Below are positions 8,975 through 16,566 of a DNA stretch of 51,684 nucleotides, piece by piece. Source of the stretch: Alphaproteobacteria bacterium. GTDB taxonomy: Bacteria > Pseudomonadota > Alphaproteobacteria > Caulobacterales > Parvularculaceae. Below the pieces are notes generated by a model, which did no database searches, had not been told where the DNA came from, and was given only the letters and a program-made list of their open reading frames with translations. Made by a program: the position numbers and the translations under genes. Numbering within the stretch: position 1 is the first letter of the stretch; each line of letters begins with the position of its first letter. The stretch is taken from contig JAADIQ010000085.1 in NCBI GenBank assembly GCA_013151255.1, forward strand, positions 1 to 51,684. The letters run 5' to 3'.

Positions 8975-10156
8975 ATGACGAATACTGAAGAATTCTACCG
9001 CATCAAGCAGTTGCCGCCTTATGTGTTTGAGGAGGTGAACGCGTTGAAAGCCAGGCTCAGAGCGAGTGGGCGCGATATTATCGACCTCGGCATGGGCAAT
9101 CCCGACATGCCGACGCCGCCGCATATTGTCGATAAGCTGATTGAGACGGCGCGCAATCCAAAGGCGCATCGCTATTCGGCCTCGCGCGGTATTATTGGCC
9201 TGCGCCGGGCGATGGCGCGCTATTATGAGCGGCGTTTCGGCGTTACCCTCGACCCGGAAACGGAAGTGGTGGCCACCATCGGCTCCAAAGAAGGCTTCGC
9301 CAATCTGGCTCAGGCGATCACCGCGCCGGGCGACATAATTTTGTCGCCCAACCCCGCCTATCCGATCCACGCCTATGGCTTCATCATCGCCGGCGGGGTG
9401 ATTGAGGCGGTGCCGGCGCTGACGCCGGAGCAATATCTCTCCGGTCTAAGCGCGGCGATATCCGCCAGCAAAAAAAGCCCGCGCGCGATGGTCATCAACT
9501 ATCCGTCTAACCCGACGGCGCAAACCGTCGAGCTTGAGTTTTACAAAGACGTCGTCGCGCTGGCGCGCAAACACGACGTCATCATCTTGTCGGACCTTGC
9601 CTATGGCGAGATTTATTTCGGCGCCCCGCCGCCTTCTATCTTGCAGGTTGAAGGCGCGCGCGAGGTGGCTGTCGAAATCAATTCGCTGTCCAAAACCTTT
9701 GCGATGGCCGGCTGGCGGGTTGGCATGGCGGTTGGCAATGCGCGGCTGATCGCGGCGCTGGCGCGGGTGAAATCCTATCTCGATTACGGCGCCTTCACAC
9801 CTATTCAGGTGGCCGCTGTGGCAGCGCTCGATGGGCCGACGGACTGTATTGACGACATCCGCCAGACTTATCGCGGCCGCCGCGACACTGTCATAGAGCA
9901 TTTCGCCATGGCCGGTTGGGACATCCCGACGCCTGCTGCGTCGATGTTCGCCTGGGCGCAAATCCCGGAGGCATATCGCAGCTTAGGCTCGGTAGAATTT
10001 GCAAAAATGCTAATGGAAAAGGCCGATGTCGCGGTCGCGCCGGGGCTTGGCTTTGGCGAGCATGGCGACGGCCATGTGCGCATTGGCCTGGTCGAAAACC
10101 GGCAGCGCATCCGCCAGGCGGCGCGCAACATCAAGCGGGCGTTTCAGAATAATTAA
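8975..10156 (+). CDS. alaC: Class I/II PLP aminotransferase, AlaC-like (glutamate-pyruvate type)
   Basis: A fold-type I aminotransferase of 393 residues. The N-terminal signature IIDLGMGNPDMPTPPHIVDK and the PLP lysine in SLSKTFAMAGWRVGMA match the AlaC group, often annotated as LL-diaminopimelate aminotransferase-like. Other landmarks are YPSNPTAQ, SDLAYGEIYF and the C-terminal arginine in HVRIGLVEN, which binds the substrate carboxylate. AlaC-type enzymes make alanine from pyruvate and glutamate, which fits its place directly after the glutamate synthase genes and before methionine/homoserine genes. In many alphaproteobacteria this gene precedes hom; here the metX-metB pair intervenes. The start ATG 8975 has little Shine-Dalgarno complement. 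Exact substrate specificity cannot be read from the sequence. Confidence 0.85.
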   Translation: MTNTEEFYRIKQLPPYVFEEVNALKARLRASGRDIIDLGMGNPDMPTPPHIVDKLIETARNPKAHRYSASRGIIGLRRAMARYYERRFGVTLDPETEVVATIGSKEGFANLAQAITAPGDIILSPNPAYPIHAYGFIIAGGVIEAVPALTPEQYLSGLSAAISASKKSPRAMVINYPSNPTAQTVELEFYKDVVALARKHDVIILSDLAYGEIYFGAPPPSILQVEGAREVAVEINSLSKTFAMAGWRVGMAVGNARLIAALARVKSYLDYGAFTPIQVAAVAALDGPTDCIDDIRQTYRGRRDTVIEHFAMAGWDIPTPAASMFAWAQIPEAYRSLGSVEFAKMLMEKADVAVAPGLGFGEHGDGHVRIGLVENRQRIRQAARNIKRAFQNN

Positions 10157-10236
10157 CCGCTTCACGGCCTTCTGATATGGTTTCTATACGACGGATTAGA
10201 AATCATATTGACGTCCGCGGATGTCGTTAGCCGATT

Positions 10237-10260
10237 ATTGCAAACTTGTTGCTTTGCAAT
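10237..10260 (+). terminator. 8-base inverted repeat after alaC, weak terminator or operator
   Basis: A perfect inverted repeat, ATTGCAAA (10237-10244) and TTTGCAAT (10253-10260) around an 8-base spacer, followed by ATTTTC. The stem is AT-rich, so it would be a weak intrinsic terminator for the upstream gltB-alaC transcript. It sits 9 bases before a putative -35 box, so it could equally be an operator of the metX promoter. Slightly upstream (10210-10225) is an imperfect palindrome GACGTCCGCGGATGTC. Confidence 0.35.
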
Positions 10261-10268
10261 ATTTTCGG

Positions 10269-10296
10269 TTGACGCGACAAATTTTCTCACTAAGTC
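10269..10296 (+). promoter_or_regulatory. Putative sigma-70 promoter for the SAM riboswitch transcript
   Basis: TTGACG at 10269-10274 and TAAGTC at 10291-10296 are separated by 16 bases. A start site about 6-8 bases downstream would place transcription initiation at about 10303, just before the first paired base of the riboswitch at 10305. The -35 match is good, the -10 poor. The positional fit is the main support. Confidence 0.4.
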
Positions 10297-10304
10297 TCCC
10301 GGCA

Positions 10305-10433
10305 ACTCATCAAGACCAGCTGAGGGACAGGCCCTGTGACGCTGGGGCAACCGCCGAAAAGCCAGACCGGCTTTGAGGAAAGGTGCCAATTCCTTCGAGA
10401 CGCCGATTTATCGGATGGTCTCGAGAGATGAGT
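10305..10433 (+). ncRNA. SAM-I (S-box) type riboswitch upstream of metX
   Basis: The conserved S-box core is visible in order: GAGGGACaGGCCC, then GGGGCAACC, then AGGTGCCAATTCC. The closing helix P1 is ACTCATC (10305-10311) with GATGAGT (10427-10433). A further helix is TCGAGAC (10395-10401) with GTCTCGA (10418-10424), capped by CCGA-tttа-TCGG. AAAGCC/GGCTTT forms another arm. This is the S-adenosylmethionine-sensing layout and it precedes methionine genes, so binding of SAM should lower metX-metB-hom expression. Alphaproteobacteria typically use the unrelated SAM-II or SAM/SAH classes, which makes this class notable. A SAM-I/IV variant cannot be excluded without a covariance model. Confidence 0.85.
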
Positions 10434-10492
10434 CGGACGAGCGACGGTGAATTTCGTCCGATTAGGTCTCTGCGAATTGCTTTTTGAGCAAC
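10433..10492 (+). promoter_or_regulatory. Putative expression platform of the SAM riboswitch
   Basis: Directly after P1 lies a perfect 8-base stem TCGGACGA (10433-10440) / TCGTCCGA (10454-10461). A second small hairpin TTGCT-ttttg-AGCAA follows at about 10478-10492. Neither ends in a clean T-run, so classical transcription termination is not obvious. The next 25 bases lead to the metX ribosome binding site (GAGG at 10508-10511), which suggests translational control or a weak terminator. The first base of this stem overlaps the last of P1, so the two helices could compete or stack. Confidence 0.4.
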
Positions 10493-10517
10493 GGGTCGAG
10501 TGACGCAGAGGCGAGTG

Positions 10518-11510
10518 ATGAACGGTGCAATTCAAGACATACCAGGCGCGTGTTCGCCCGTAGCGGGTGAATTTTGCGATGTCAGCGTTCTGCTGCCGTC
10601 GGATTTTGTGCTGGATAGCGGCGAGACGCTAAGCCGCGCTGAGCTGCGTTTGCGCCTCTATGGCGCGCTTGAAAAGCCGGTGATTGCGGTCGCCGGCGGT
10701 GTTTCCGCCAGCCGGATTGTCGCTGATGCGGAGGGTGAAAAAGGCTGGTGGCGCGATATTGTCGTGCGCGGCGGCGCCATTGACCTCGACAGGTTCTGCG
10801 TTCTTGGGTTTGATTTTCTGCCTGCGGATAATGACACCGCGCGCGCGATTTCAACCGCCGATCAGGCCCGCGCGCTGGCGGCGGCGCTCACTTCACTCAA
10901 GATTGAAAAACTGTTCGCCTTTGCCGGGGCGTCTTATGGCGGCATGGTCGCGCTCGCCTTTGCGGCGGTTTACCCGGCCCGCGTCAACCATCTTTGCATC
11001 GTCTCAGCGGCGGACAAACCGCATCCGGCGGCGACGGCTTTGCGCGGCGTGCAACGGCGGATCATTGATTTTGCGCAGCGCGTTGGCGAGCCAGAAGAAG
11101 GCGTGCGTCTGGCGCGCCAGCTGGCGATGATTAGCTATCGCACGCCGGCGGAGTTCGAGGCCCGGTTCAACTATCGGCCCGGCGCCAATGTCGGCGATCC
11201 GCATGAGGTTTGCGATTATCTGATTGCCCGCGGGCGCGCCTACCCGATGTCGGCCGAGCGATATCTGACGCTGTCGGATTCGGTGGATCGCCATTGCGTC
11301 GACCCGACGACAATCCATGCCGACAGCCTTTTGATCGCCGTTACCAGCGACCAGCTGGCGCCGGTGGGCGATATGCGCCGACTGGCGCGCGCGCTTCAAA
11401 CCGCGACGCTTTGCGAAATCAATTCCCTTTATGGCCATGACGCCTTCCTGAAGGAAGCCGCCATCATTGGCCCTTTCATCAAATCTTTCCTTGAGGACCA
11501 CCTGTCATGA
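10518..11510 (+). CDS. metX: Homoserine O-acyltransferase (MetX family, alpha/beta hydrolase)
   Basis: Activates homoserine by O-acylation, the first committed step to methionine; cytosolic. It has 330 residues, a little shorter than typical MetX (about 370). The nucleophile elbow is FAGASYGGM with Ser139. The acid is in TSDQLAP and the histidine in YGHDAFL, so the catalytic triad is complete. ATG 10518 is chosen because GAGG lies six bases upstream; GTG codons at 10500 and 10515 are alternatives. It overlaps metB by four bases (ATGA), and the SAM riboswitch lies immediately upstream. MetX-fold enzymes can use acetyl- or succinyl-CoA. The partner is a cystathionine gamma-synthase-like enzyme, so succinyl transfer (MetXS) is plausible, but the sequence alone does not settle it. 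Confidence 0.85.
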   Translation: MNGAIQDIPGACSPVAGEFCDVSVLLPSDFVLDSGETLSRAELRLRLYGALEKPVIAVAGGVSASRIVADAEGEKGWWRDIVVRGGAIDLDRFCVLGFDFLPADNDTARAISTADQARALAAALTSLKIEKLFAFAGASYGGMVALAFAAVYPARVNHLCIVSAADKPHPAATALRGVQRRIIDFAQRVGEPEEGVRLARQLAMISYRTPAEFEARFNYRPGANVGDPHEVCDYLIARGRAYPMSAERYLTLSDSVDRHCVDPTTIHADSLLIAVTSDQLAPVGDMRRLARALQTATLCEINSLYGHDAFLKEAAIIGPFIKSFLEDHLS

Positions 11511-12712
11511 GCCACGACCTTCATCCCGAAACCCGCATTGCCTGCGCCGGCGTATCGACCGACACCGCCCATAACAGCGTCTCGCCGCCGCTTCATCTGT
11601 CGGCCAATTATTATTGGAACGATCCGTGCGAGAAGCCGCAATATGATTATGCGCGCTCGGGAAACCCGACCCGGGCGCAACTCGAAGAAGCGCTGGCCTC
11701 ACTGGAAGGCGCGGCAAAGGGCGTCATCACCGCGTCGGGCATGGCGGCGGTTGATTTGGTGTTCAACCTCGTCAATCCGGGCGATCTGGTGCTCGCACCG
11801 CATGATTGTTATGGCGGCACGCACCGGTTGCTGACCGCACGGGCAAAGCGTGGGCATTTTGATGTCGCGTGGGTCGATCAGGGCGATCCGGTGGCGCTCA
11901 AGGGCGCTTTTGCGCGGGGCCCGAAACTGGTTCTGATTGAAACGCCGAGCAATCCGCTCTTGCGCATTACCGATATTCGCGCGGTTGTCGCTCTCGCGGC
12001 GGAATGCGGCGCGGTCACCGTCGCTGACAACACGTTTTTGTCGCCGGCCTTGCAGCGGCCATTGGAATTGGGCTGCGATATTGTGGTTCATTCAACCACC
12101 AAGTTTATCAATGGCCATAGCGATATGGTTGGCGGCGCGGTGTTGGCGCGCGATGCAAAGCTCGGCGAGGAACTGGCCTGGTGGGCGAACTGCACCGGCG
12201 TGACCGGCGCGCCGTTTGACAGTTTCATGACATTGCGCGGTTTGCGCACGTTGTTTCCGCGCATTGAGCGCCAGCAGGCGACGGCGGCTGAGGTGGTTGA
12301 AGCGCTTGCAAAAGACCCCCGCATTGCGAAGATTTTCTTTCCCGGTCTTGCCTCGCATCCCGGCCATGAAATCGCCAAGACGCAGCAAAAAGGCTTCGGT
12401 TCGATGTTCTCGGTGGAATTTTCCGCCGGCGTTGATGTGCTGGAGTTGTTGCGTGGGCTGAAGATTTTCACCATTGCCGAATCCCTTGGCGGGTTTGAAA
12501 GCCTGGTCTGCGTGCCGGCGGCGATGACCCATGCGTCGATGACGCCGGAAGCGCGCGCTATCGCCGGTATCTCTGATCGCCTGGTTCGGTTTTCCATCGG
12601 CCTTGAACATAGCGAAGATATTGCGCGCGATCTGCTGCAAGCGCTTGACCACGCTTCAGCAGGCGGCGACAAGCTGGCGTATTTTCCAAAACAGGCGACG
12701 TCATGCGGGTAA
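11507..12712 (+). CDS. metB: Cystathionine gamma-synthase / O-acylhomoserine sulfhydrylase (PLP)
   Basis: A Cys/Met-metabolism PLP enzyme of 401 residues. It joins O-acylhomoserine to cysteine to give cystathionine (MetB), or to sulfide to give homocysteine (MetZ). Visible landmarks are YDYARSGNPTR, the substrate/cofactor segment ITASGMAAVDLV, ETPSNPLL, the PLP aspartate in VADNTF, the PLP lysine in VHSTTKFINGHSD, and the C-terminal RFSIGLEHSEDI typical of the family. The HSTTKFINGHSD form and the overall length suit cystathionine gamma-synthase. It is translationally coupled to metX (ATGA overlap), and the downstream hom gene overlaps its 3' end by ten bases, so the three form a tight unit under the SAM riboswitch. 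MetZ remains possible. Confidence 0.85.
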   Translation: MSHDLHPETRIACAGVSTDTAHNSVSPPLHLSANYYWNDPCEKPQYDYARSGNPTRAQLEEALASLEGAAKGVITASGMAAVDLVFNLVNPGDLVLAPHDCYGGTHRLLTARAKRGHFDVAWVDQGDPVALKGAFARGPKLVLIETPSNPLLRITDIRAVVALAAECGAVTVADNTFLSPALQRPLELGCDIVVHSTTKFINGHSDMVGGAVLARDAKLGEELAWWANCTGVTGAPFDSFMTLRGLRTLFPRIERQQATAAEVVEALAKDPRIAKIFFPGLASHPGHEIAKTQQKGFGSMFSVEFSAGVDVLELLRGLKIFTIAESLGGFESLVCVPAAMTHASMTPEARAIAGISDRLVRFSIGLEHSEDIARDLLQALDHASAGGDKLAYFPKQATSCG

Positions 12713-13731
12713 CGATTAGCGACCGGGAAATTGTAGAAAAATCCGCCGCCGTTGGCGCCCGGCGGTTACGCGTTGGCGTTGCCGGCCTCGGCGTTGTCGG
12801 CGGCGGCGCGGCGCTTGAGCTGATCGGCGAGGCGGCGCGTTACGAATTATGTGCAGTATTGGTGCGCGACCGTGAAAAACCCCGCGCACCCGAATTGGAT
12901 GGCGTTCGCAAATACACCGATGTTGGCGTGTTTCTCAGCGAAGGCCCTGACGTCATCATCGATGCCTTGCCATGCGGCGATGCGGGCCGTGTACTGATCG
13001 AACGTGCTTTAGAGCAGGGCGTGAGCGTAGTATCGGCGAACAAGCAGGCGGTGTTCGGTTCTCTCGCCCGGTTCCACCGGCTGGCGGCGGACAACAAGGC
13101 GGCGTTCGCTTATTCAGCATCGGTCGGCGGCGGGGCGCCGATGGTGGAGACCGTCAGAAAAGCTCGCAGCGCGGGCGAGATAAAATCGCTGACCGCGATC
13201 GTGAACGGCGCCGTCAATTATATTTTGACGTTGGTCGGTTCCGGCGTTTCCTTTGACGAGGCAGTGGCGCGCGCGCAAGCCGCCGGTTTTGCGGAGCCAG
13301 ACCCGGCGGCGGATTTATCCGGCGATGATGCGCGCGCCAAAGCCTCCATTCTGGCGTTTGAAGCGTTTGGCGTGGAGATTGCCGCCGACAAAATTGAAGT
13401 TGAAGCGCTCGATGCTGCGCGCGCAGACCATATCGTCAGGGATGGACGCGCTTGGCGGCAATTGACCAGAATTGAAAAGCTTGACCGCGGGGTTGCCGCG
13501 CGCATCGCCTATGAATGCGTCGATGGCGATGGATTTTTCCGCGCTGTTCGCGATGAAGGCAACGCCCTGCGCGTGGTTAACGCTACGGGCGCAGACTTTA
13601 CCTGCGCCGACAAAGGCGCCGGACGCGGCCCGACGGTCCGCAGCCTTTTTGCCGATCTTGAGGCCATTCACACGGCGGCTGCCGATGGCGCACAAGAAAT
13701 TTCTTTGAAAAACCCGCCGCCGCTCTCATAA
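12703..13731 (+). CDS. hom: Homoserine dehydrogenase, short form without ACT domain
   Basis: NAD(P)-dependent reduction of aspartate semialdehyde to homoserine, which feeds metX. It has 342 residues, with a Rossmann motif GVAGLGVVGGG near residue 25, the SANKQAV segment, VGGGAPM, NGAVNYIL and AGFAEPDPAADLSGDDARAK ending in the catalytic lysine region. It lacks the C-terminal ACT domain of the feedback-inhibited form (about 430 residues). Some motifs are altered: NGAVNYIL where NGTtNyIL is usual, and DLSG where DieG is usual. Its place in the SAM-controlled met unit suggests a methionine-dedicated homoserine dehydrogenase, and a second threonine-regulated hom probably exists elsewhere (inference). 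The start overlaps the end of metB. Confidence 0.85.
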   Translation: MRVTISDREIVEKSAAVGARRLRVGVAGLGVVGGGAALELIGEAARYELCAVLVRDREKPRAPELDGVRKYTDVGVFLSEGPDVIIDALPCGDAGRVLIERALEQGVSVVSANKQAVFGSLARFHRLAADNKAAFAYSASVGGGAPMVETVRKARSAGEIKSLTAIVNGAVNYILTLVGSGVSFDEAVARAQAAGFAEPDPAADLSGDDARAKASILAFEAFGVEIAADKIEVEALDAARADHIVRDGRAWRQLTRIEKLDRGVAARIAYECVDGDGFFRAVRDEGNALRVVNATGADFTCADKGAGRGPTVRSLFADLEAIHTAAADGAQEISLKNPPPLS

Positions 13732-13740
13732 CAGACGACT

Positions 13741-14886
13741 ATGGAAAAGACGGTTTCACCTGATGCGGCGCAAACGCTGCGTGCGGCAAAGCGGATTGTC
13801 GTTAAAGTCGGCTCAGCGATCCTCTGCGCTGATGACGGCGCCGTGCGCGCGGCGTGGCTCGCCTCGTTGGCGGAGGATATCACTGCGTTGCGCGGTGATG
13901 GCTGCGAGGTGGTCGTGGTCACCTCCGGCGCGATTGCGCTGGGGCGAAAGCGCCTCGGCCTTGAGCGCGTCTTGCGGCTCGATGAAAAACAGGCCGCCTC
14001 CGCTGCCGGACAGGCGGCGCTGGCGCAAGCCTGGCAGCGCGCCTTTGACCCCCATAAGACGCATATCGCGCAGCTTTTGCTCACCCTTGACGATACCGAA
14101 AACCGCCGCCGATACCTGAATGCGCGCGCAACCTTCCGCACGCTGCTGGATTTAAAAGCGCTGCCGATGGTCAATGAAAACGACACCGTCGCCACCAGCG
14201 AAATCCGTTATGGCGACAATGACCGGCTCGCGGCGCACGCCGCGCAGATTGTTGAAAGCGACGTGCTGATTATCCTGTCTGATGTCGATGGGCTTTATAC
14301 GGCCGATCCGAGGAAAGAGCCGGATGCGACGCATATTCCGATTGTTGAGGTGATCACGCCGGAGATTGAACAATCGGCGGCCGGGCCGAACAAAGCGTTG
14401 GGCATTGGTTCCGGCGGCATGGCCTCGAAAGTCGCGGCTGCAAAAATCGCCGGCGCTAACGGATGCGCGACGATTATTGCCGCCGGCGGCCTCGCCAATC
14501 CGATAGCGGCGATTAAGAACGGCGCCGCGGCGACATTATTGCGCGCAACAGGAAATCCGGCGCGGGCGCGCCGCCAATGGATTGGCGGGCGCATCAAACC
14601 GGCGGGATCGATTACCATTGACGCGGGCGCGGCGGCGGCGCTGGCGCGCGGCGCGAGCTTGTTGCCGGCGGGGGTTGTTGCGGTTGCCGGAGATTTTTCG
14701 CGTGGCGACGCGGTGACCATTATTGCGCCGGGCGATAAGGTTTTGGGGCAGGGACTGTCGGCTTATTTTTCAGACGAGATCAGAAAAATCGCTGGACGCC
14801 GGTCCGAGGAGCTGGAACAAATCCTTGGCTATCGCCGCCGCCCGGCGGTAGTAGAAAAGAACGATTTGGTATTACGAACGGAATAG
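13741..14886 (+). CDS. proB: Glutamate 5-kinase ProB
   Basis: Phosphorylates glutamate to gamma-glutamyl phosphate, the first step of proline synthesis. It has 381 residues with the full two-domain layout. The amino-acid-kinase domain shows VVKVGSAIL near residue 21, VVTSGAIALG, NENDTVAT, RYGDNDRLAAHAAQ and LSDVDGLYTADP, then GSGGMASKVAAA. A C-terminal PUA domain (about residues 285-370) follows and is normal for ProB. Feedback by proline acts on the kinase domain in the family. It starts 9 bases after hom and ends 4 bases before proA, so proBA are co-transcribed. Confidence 0.95.
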   Translation: MEKTVSPDAAQTLRAAKRIVVKVGSAILCADDGAVRAAWLASLAEDITALRGDGCEVVVVTSGAIALGRKRLGLERVLRLDEKQAASAAGQAALAQAWQRAFDPHKTHIAQLLLTLDDTENRRRYLNARATFRTLLDLKALPMVNENDTVATSEIRYGDNDRLAAHAAQIVESDVLIILSDVDGLYTADPRKEPDATHIPIVEVITPEIEQSAAGPNKALGIGSGGMASKVAAAKIAGANGCATIIAAGGLANPIAAIKNGAAATLLRATGNPARARRQWIGGRIKPAGSITIDAGAAAALARGASLLPAGVVAVAGDFSRGDAVTIIAPGDKVLGQGLSAYFSDEIRKIAGRRSEELEQILGYRRRPAVVEKNDLVLRTE

Positions 14887-14890
14887 ACTT

Positions 14891-16171
14891 GTGAACGCGC
14901 TTGATAAAAATATCTCCGTATCCGCCTATATGAATGATATCGGCGTGAAGGCGCGCGCCGCCGCGCGGGTGATGGTGAAGGTTCCGGGCGAGCACAAAAA
15001 CGCTGCGCTGCACGCCGCCGCGCAAATTATCGCTGCGCGCAAGGATGACATACTGGCGATCAATGCTGAAGAAGTGAAAGCGGCGATTGGGCGGAAGCAA
15101 AAAGCCTCATTCGTTGACCGCATGACGCTGACACCGCCGCGCATCGACGACATTATCACTGCGCTTGGCGACATTGCCGCGCAGGATGACCCGGTCGGCA
15201 AGGTGATGCGTAAATGGTCGCGCCCAAGCGGGCTGGACTTTGAACGCGTGCGCACGCCGATTGGCGTCATTGCGGTGATTTATGAAAGCCGTCCGAATGT
15301 TACGGTCGACGCCGCCGCTATCGCGGTCAAAGCCGGCAATGCGGTCATCTTGCGCGGCGGTTCGGAATGTATCGGCACGTCAAAGGCGCTTTTTGATTGT
15401 CTACAGGAAGGCTTGGCGGCGAACGGCCTGCCCGAAGGCGCGGCGCAATTTGTTGAAACGCCGGACCGGGCGGCGGTTGGCGCGCTGCTTTCCGGCCTCG
15501 ACGGAAACATCGATTTGGTTATTCCGCGCGGCGGAAAATCGCTGATCGCCCGCGTCCAGTCGGAAGCGCGCGCGCCGGTGCTCAGCCATCTCGACGGGAT
15601 TTGTCACGTCTACATCGATCGCGATGCAGAGCTTGGCAAAGCCGTCGATATCACGCTCAATTCCAAGATGCGCCGGACCGGCGTCTGCGGCGCGGCGGAG
15701 ACGCTGTTGATTGACCGGGCGCGGGTTGAAGATTTGTGGCCGCCGATTGCAAGCGCCTTGCGCGAGGCTGGTTGCGTGTTGCGCGGTGATGCAGCGATCC
15801 GAAAAATTGATGACGCAGCCGAACCCGCAACTGAAGAGGATTGGGGGACGGAATATCTGGCGCCGGTTCTGTCGGTTGCCGTGGTGGACGGCGTTGCCGG
15901 CGCGATGGCGCATATCGAGAAATATTCATCGGCGCACACCGAAGCCATCGTCACGGAAAACCAGGAAACGGCGGACGCATTCCTCTCCGGCGTCGATAGC
16001 GCCATCGTTTTCCACAACGCCTCAACCCAATATGCCGATGGCGGCGAGTTCGGTCTCGGCGCAGAAATCGGCATCGCCACAGGCCGCTTACATGCGCGCG
16101 GGCCGGTCGGCGTGGAGGAGTTGACGAGCTACAAAAATATTGTGCGGGGCAGCGGCCAAATCCGGCCCTGA
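14891..16171 (+). CDS. proA: Gamma-glutamyl phosphate reductase ProA
   Basis: NADPH-dependent reduction of gamma-glutamyl phosphate to glutamate semialdehyde, second step of proline synthesis. It has 426 residues, the normal length. Aldehyde-dehydrogenase-fold signatures include RTPIGVIAVIYESRPNV, ILRGGSE, DLVIPRGGKSLI and the catalytic cysteine in TGVCGAAETLL. The end LTSYKNIVRGSGQIR is characteristic. The start is GTG 14891, directly after the proB stop. It is followed by a 395-base control region and then the ilv leader, so it is the last gene of the met-pro stretch. Confidence 0.95.
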   Translation: MNALDKNISVSAYMNDIGVKARAAARVMVKVPGEHKNAALHAAAQIIAARKDDILAINAEEVKAAIGRKQKASFVDRMTLTPPRIDDIITALGDIAAQDDPVGKVMRKWSRPSGLDFERVRTPIGVIAVIYESRPNVTVDAAAIAVKAGNAVILRGGSECIGTSKALFDCLQEGLAANGLPEGAAQFVETPDRAAVGALLSGLDGNIDLVIPRGGKSLIARVQSEARAPVLSHLDGICHVYIDRDAELGKAVDITLNSKMRRTGVCGAAETLLIDRARVEDLWPPIASALREAGCVLRGDAAIRKIDDAAEPATEEDWGTEYLAPVLSVAVVDGVAGAMAHIEKYSSAHTEAIVTENQETADAFLSGVDSAIVFHNASTQYADGGEFGLGAEIGIATGRLHARGPVGVEELTSYKNIVRGSGQIRP

Positions 16172-16190
16172 AGCGACGGAAAAGCCTACT

Positions 16191-16207
16191 TTAGCAGAGT
16201 CTGCTAA
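16191..16207. repeat. Perfect palindrome just after proA
   Basis: TTAGCAGA-g-TCTGCTAA, eight-base arms with one central base, 20 bases after the proA stop. As RNA it would form a 7-base stem with a 3-base loop followed by TTATTG, a poor terminator. As DNA it has the shape of a dimeric repressor site. Either reading suits the boundary between the proA end and the ilv leader promoter. Confidence 0.45.
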
Positions 16208-16337
16208 TTATTGAGTAGATGAGCGATGCAGGTTGAAAATAGTTTTTATAAACGTGTTTTTTATGTTGTTTTTTAACCAGTTCCTGATGTAAGCTTTTGA
16301 TGCGTTGCAACACGGCGTGGCGCAAAAGGAACGGTAA

Positions 16338-16484
16338 ATGCAGTCAATAATGGCGTCAGGATTGGTTGACGGGCTCACCAGCTTTGCTTTGAGCCCCGTT
16401 GTGCTGTCCGGAATTCTCCTCCTCCTTGTGGTGGTGCTCCTTATTAGCACCAACCAGGGAGCGGCCATGGAGCCCGCGCGCTAA
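16338..16484 (+). CDS. ilv operon leader peptide (attenuation)
   Basis: A 48-residue ORF with AAAAGGA upstream of its ATG. It contains an almost unbroken run of branched-chain codons: ILLLLVVVLLI (residues about 26-36), preceded by VVL. This is the arrangement of ilv leader peptides, whose ribosome stalls when charged Ile, Leu or Val tRNA is scarce. The stop at 16482-16484 lies 27 bases before the terminator hairpin. The first 20 residues are unrelated to the enterobacterial leaders. I recognise it by composition and context, not by homology. Confidence 0.85.
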   Translation: MQSIMASGLVDGLTSFALSPVVLSGILLLLVVVLLISTNQGAAMEPAR

Positions 16485-16540
16485 AGAAAAGCAGCACGGA
16501 CCTCGACATACCCCGCTCCCGAAAGGAAGCGGGTTTTTTT
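16432..16540 (+). terminator. Attenuator of the ilv operon: pause hairpin, antiterminator and terminator
   Basis: The intrinsic terminator is CCCGCT (16512-16517) paired with AGCGGG (16528-16533), extended by CC/GG, followed by seven T (16534-16540). An alternative antiterminator is GGGAGCGG (16457-16464), perfectly complementary to CCGCTCCC (16513-16520), which is the terminator's 5' arm. A protector hairpin TGGTGCT (16432-16438) / AGCACCA (16446-16452) overlaps the valine/leucine codons. The three mutually exclusive elements fit classical translation-coupled attenuation: stalling at the Val/Leu codons frees the antiterminator and allows transcription into ilvD. Confidence 0.88.
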
Positions 16541-16566
16541 ATGCGCCGTAGTTTGGAAATGAATGA

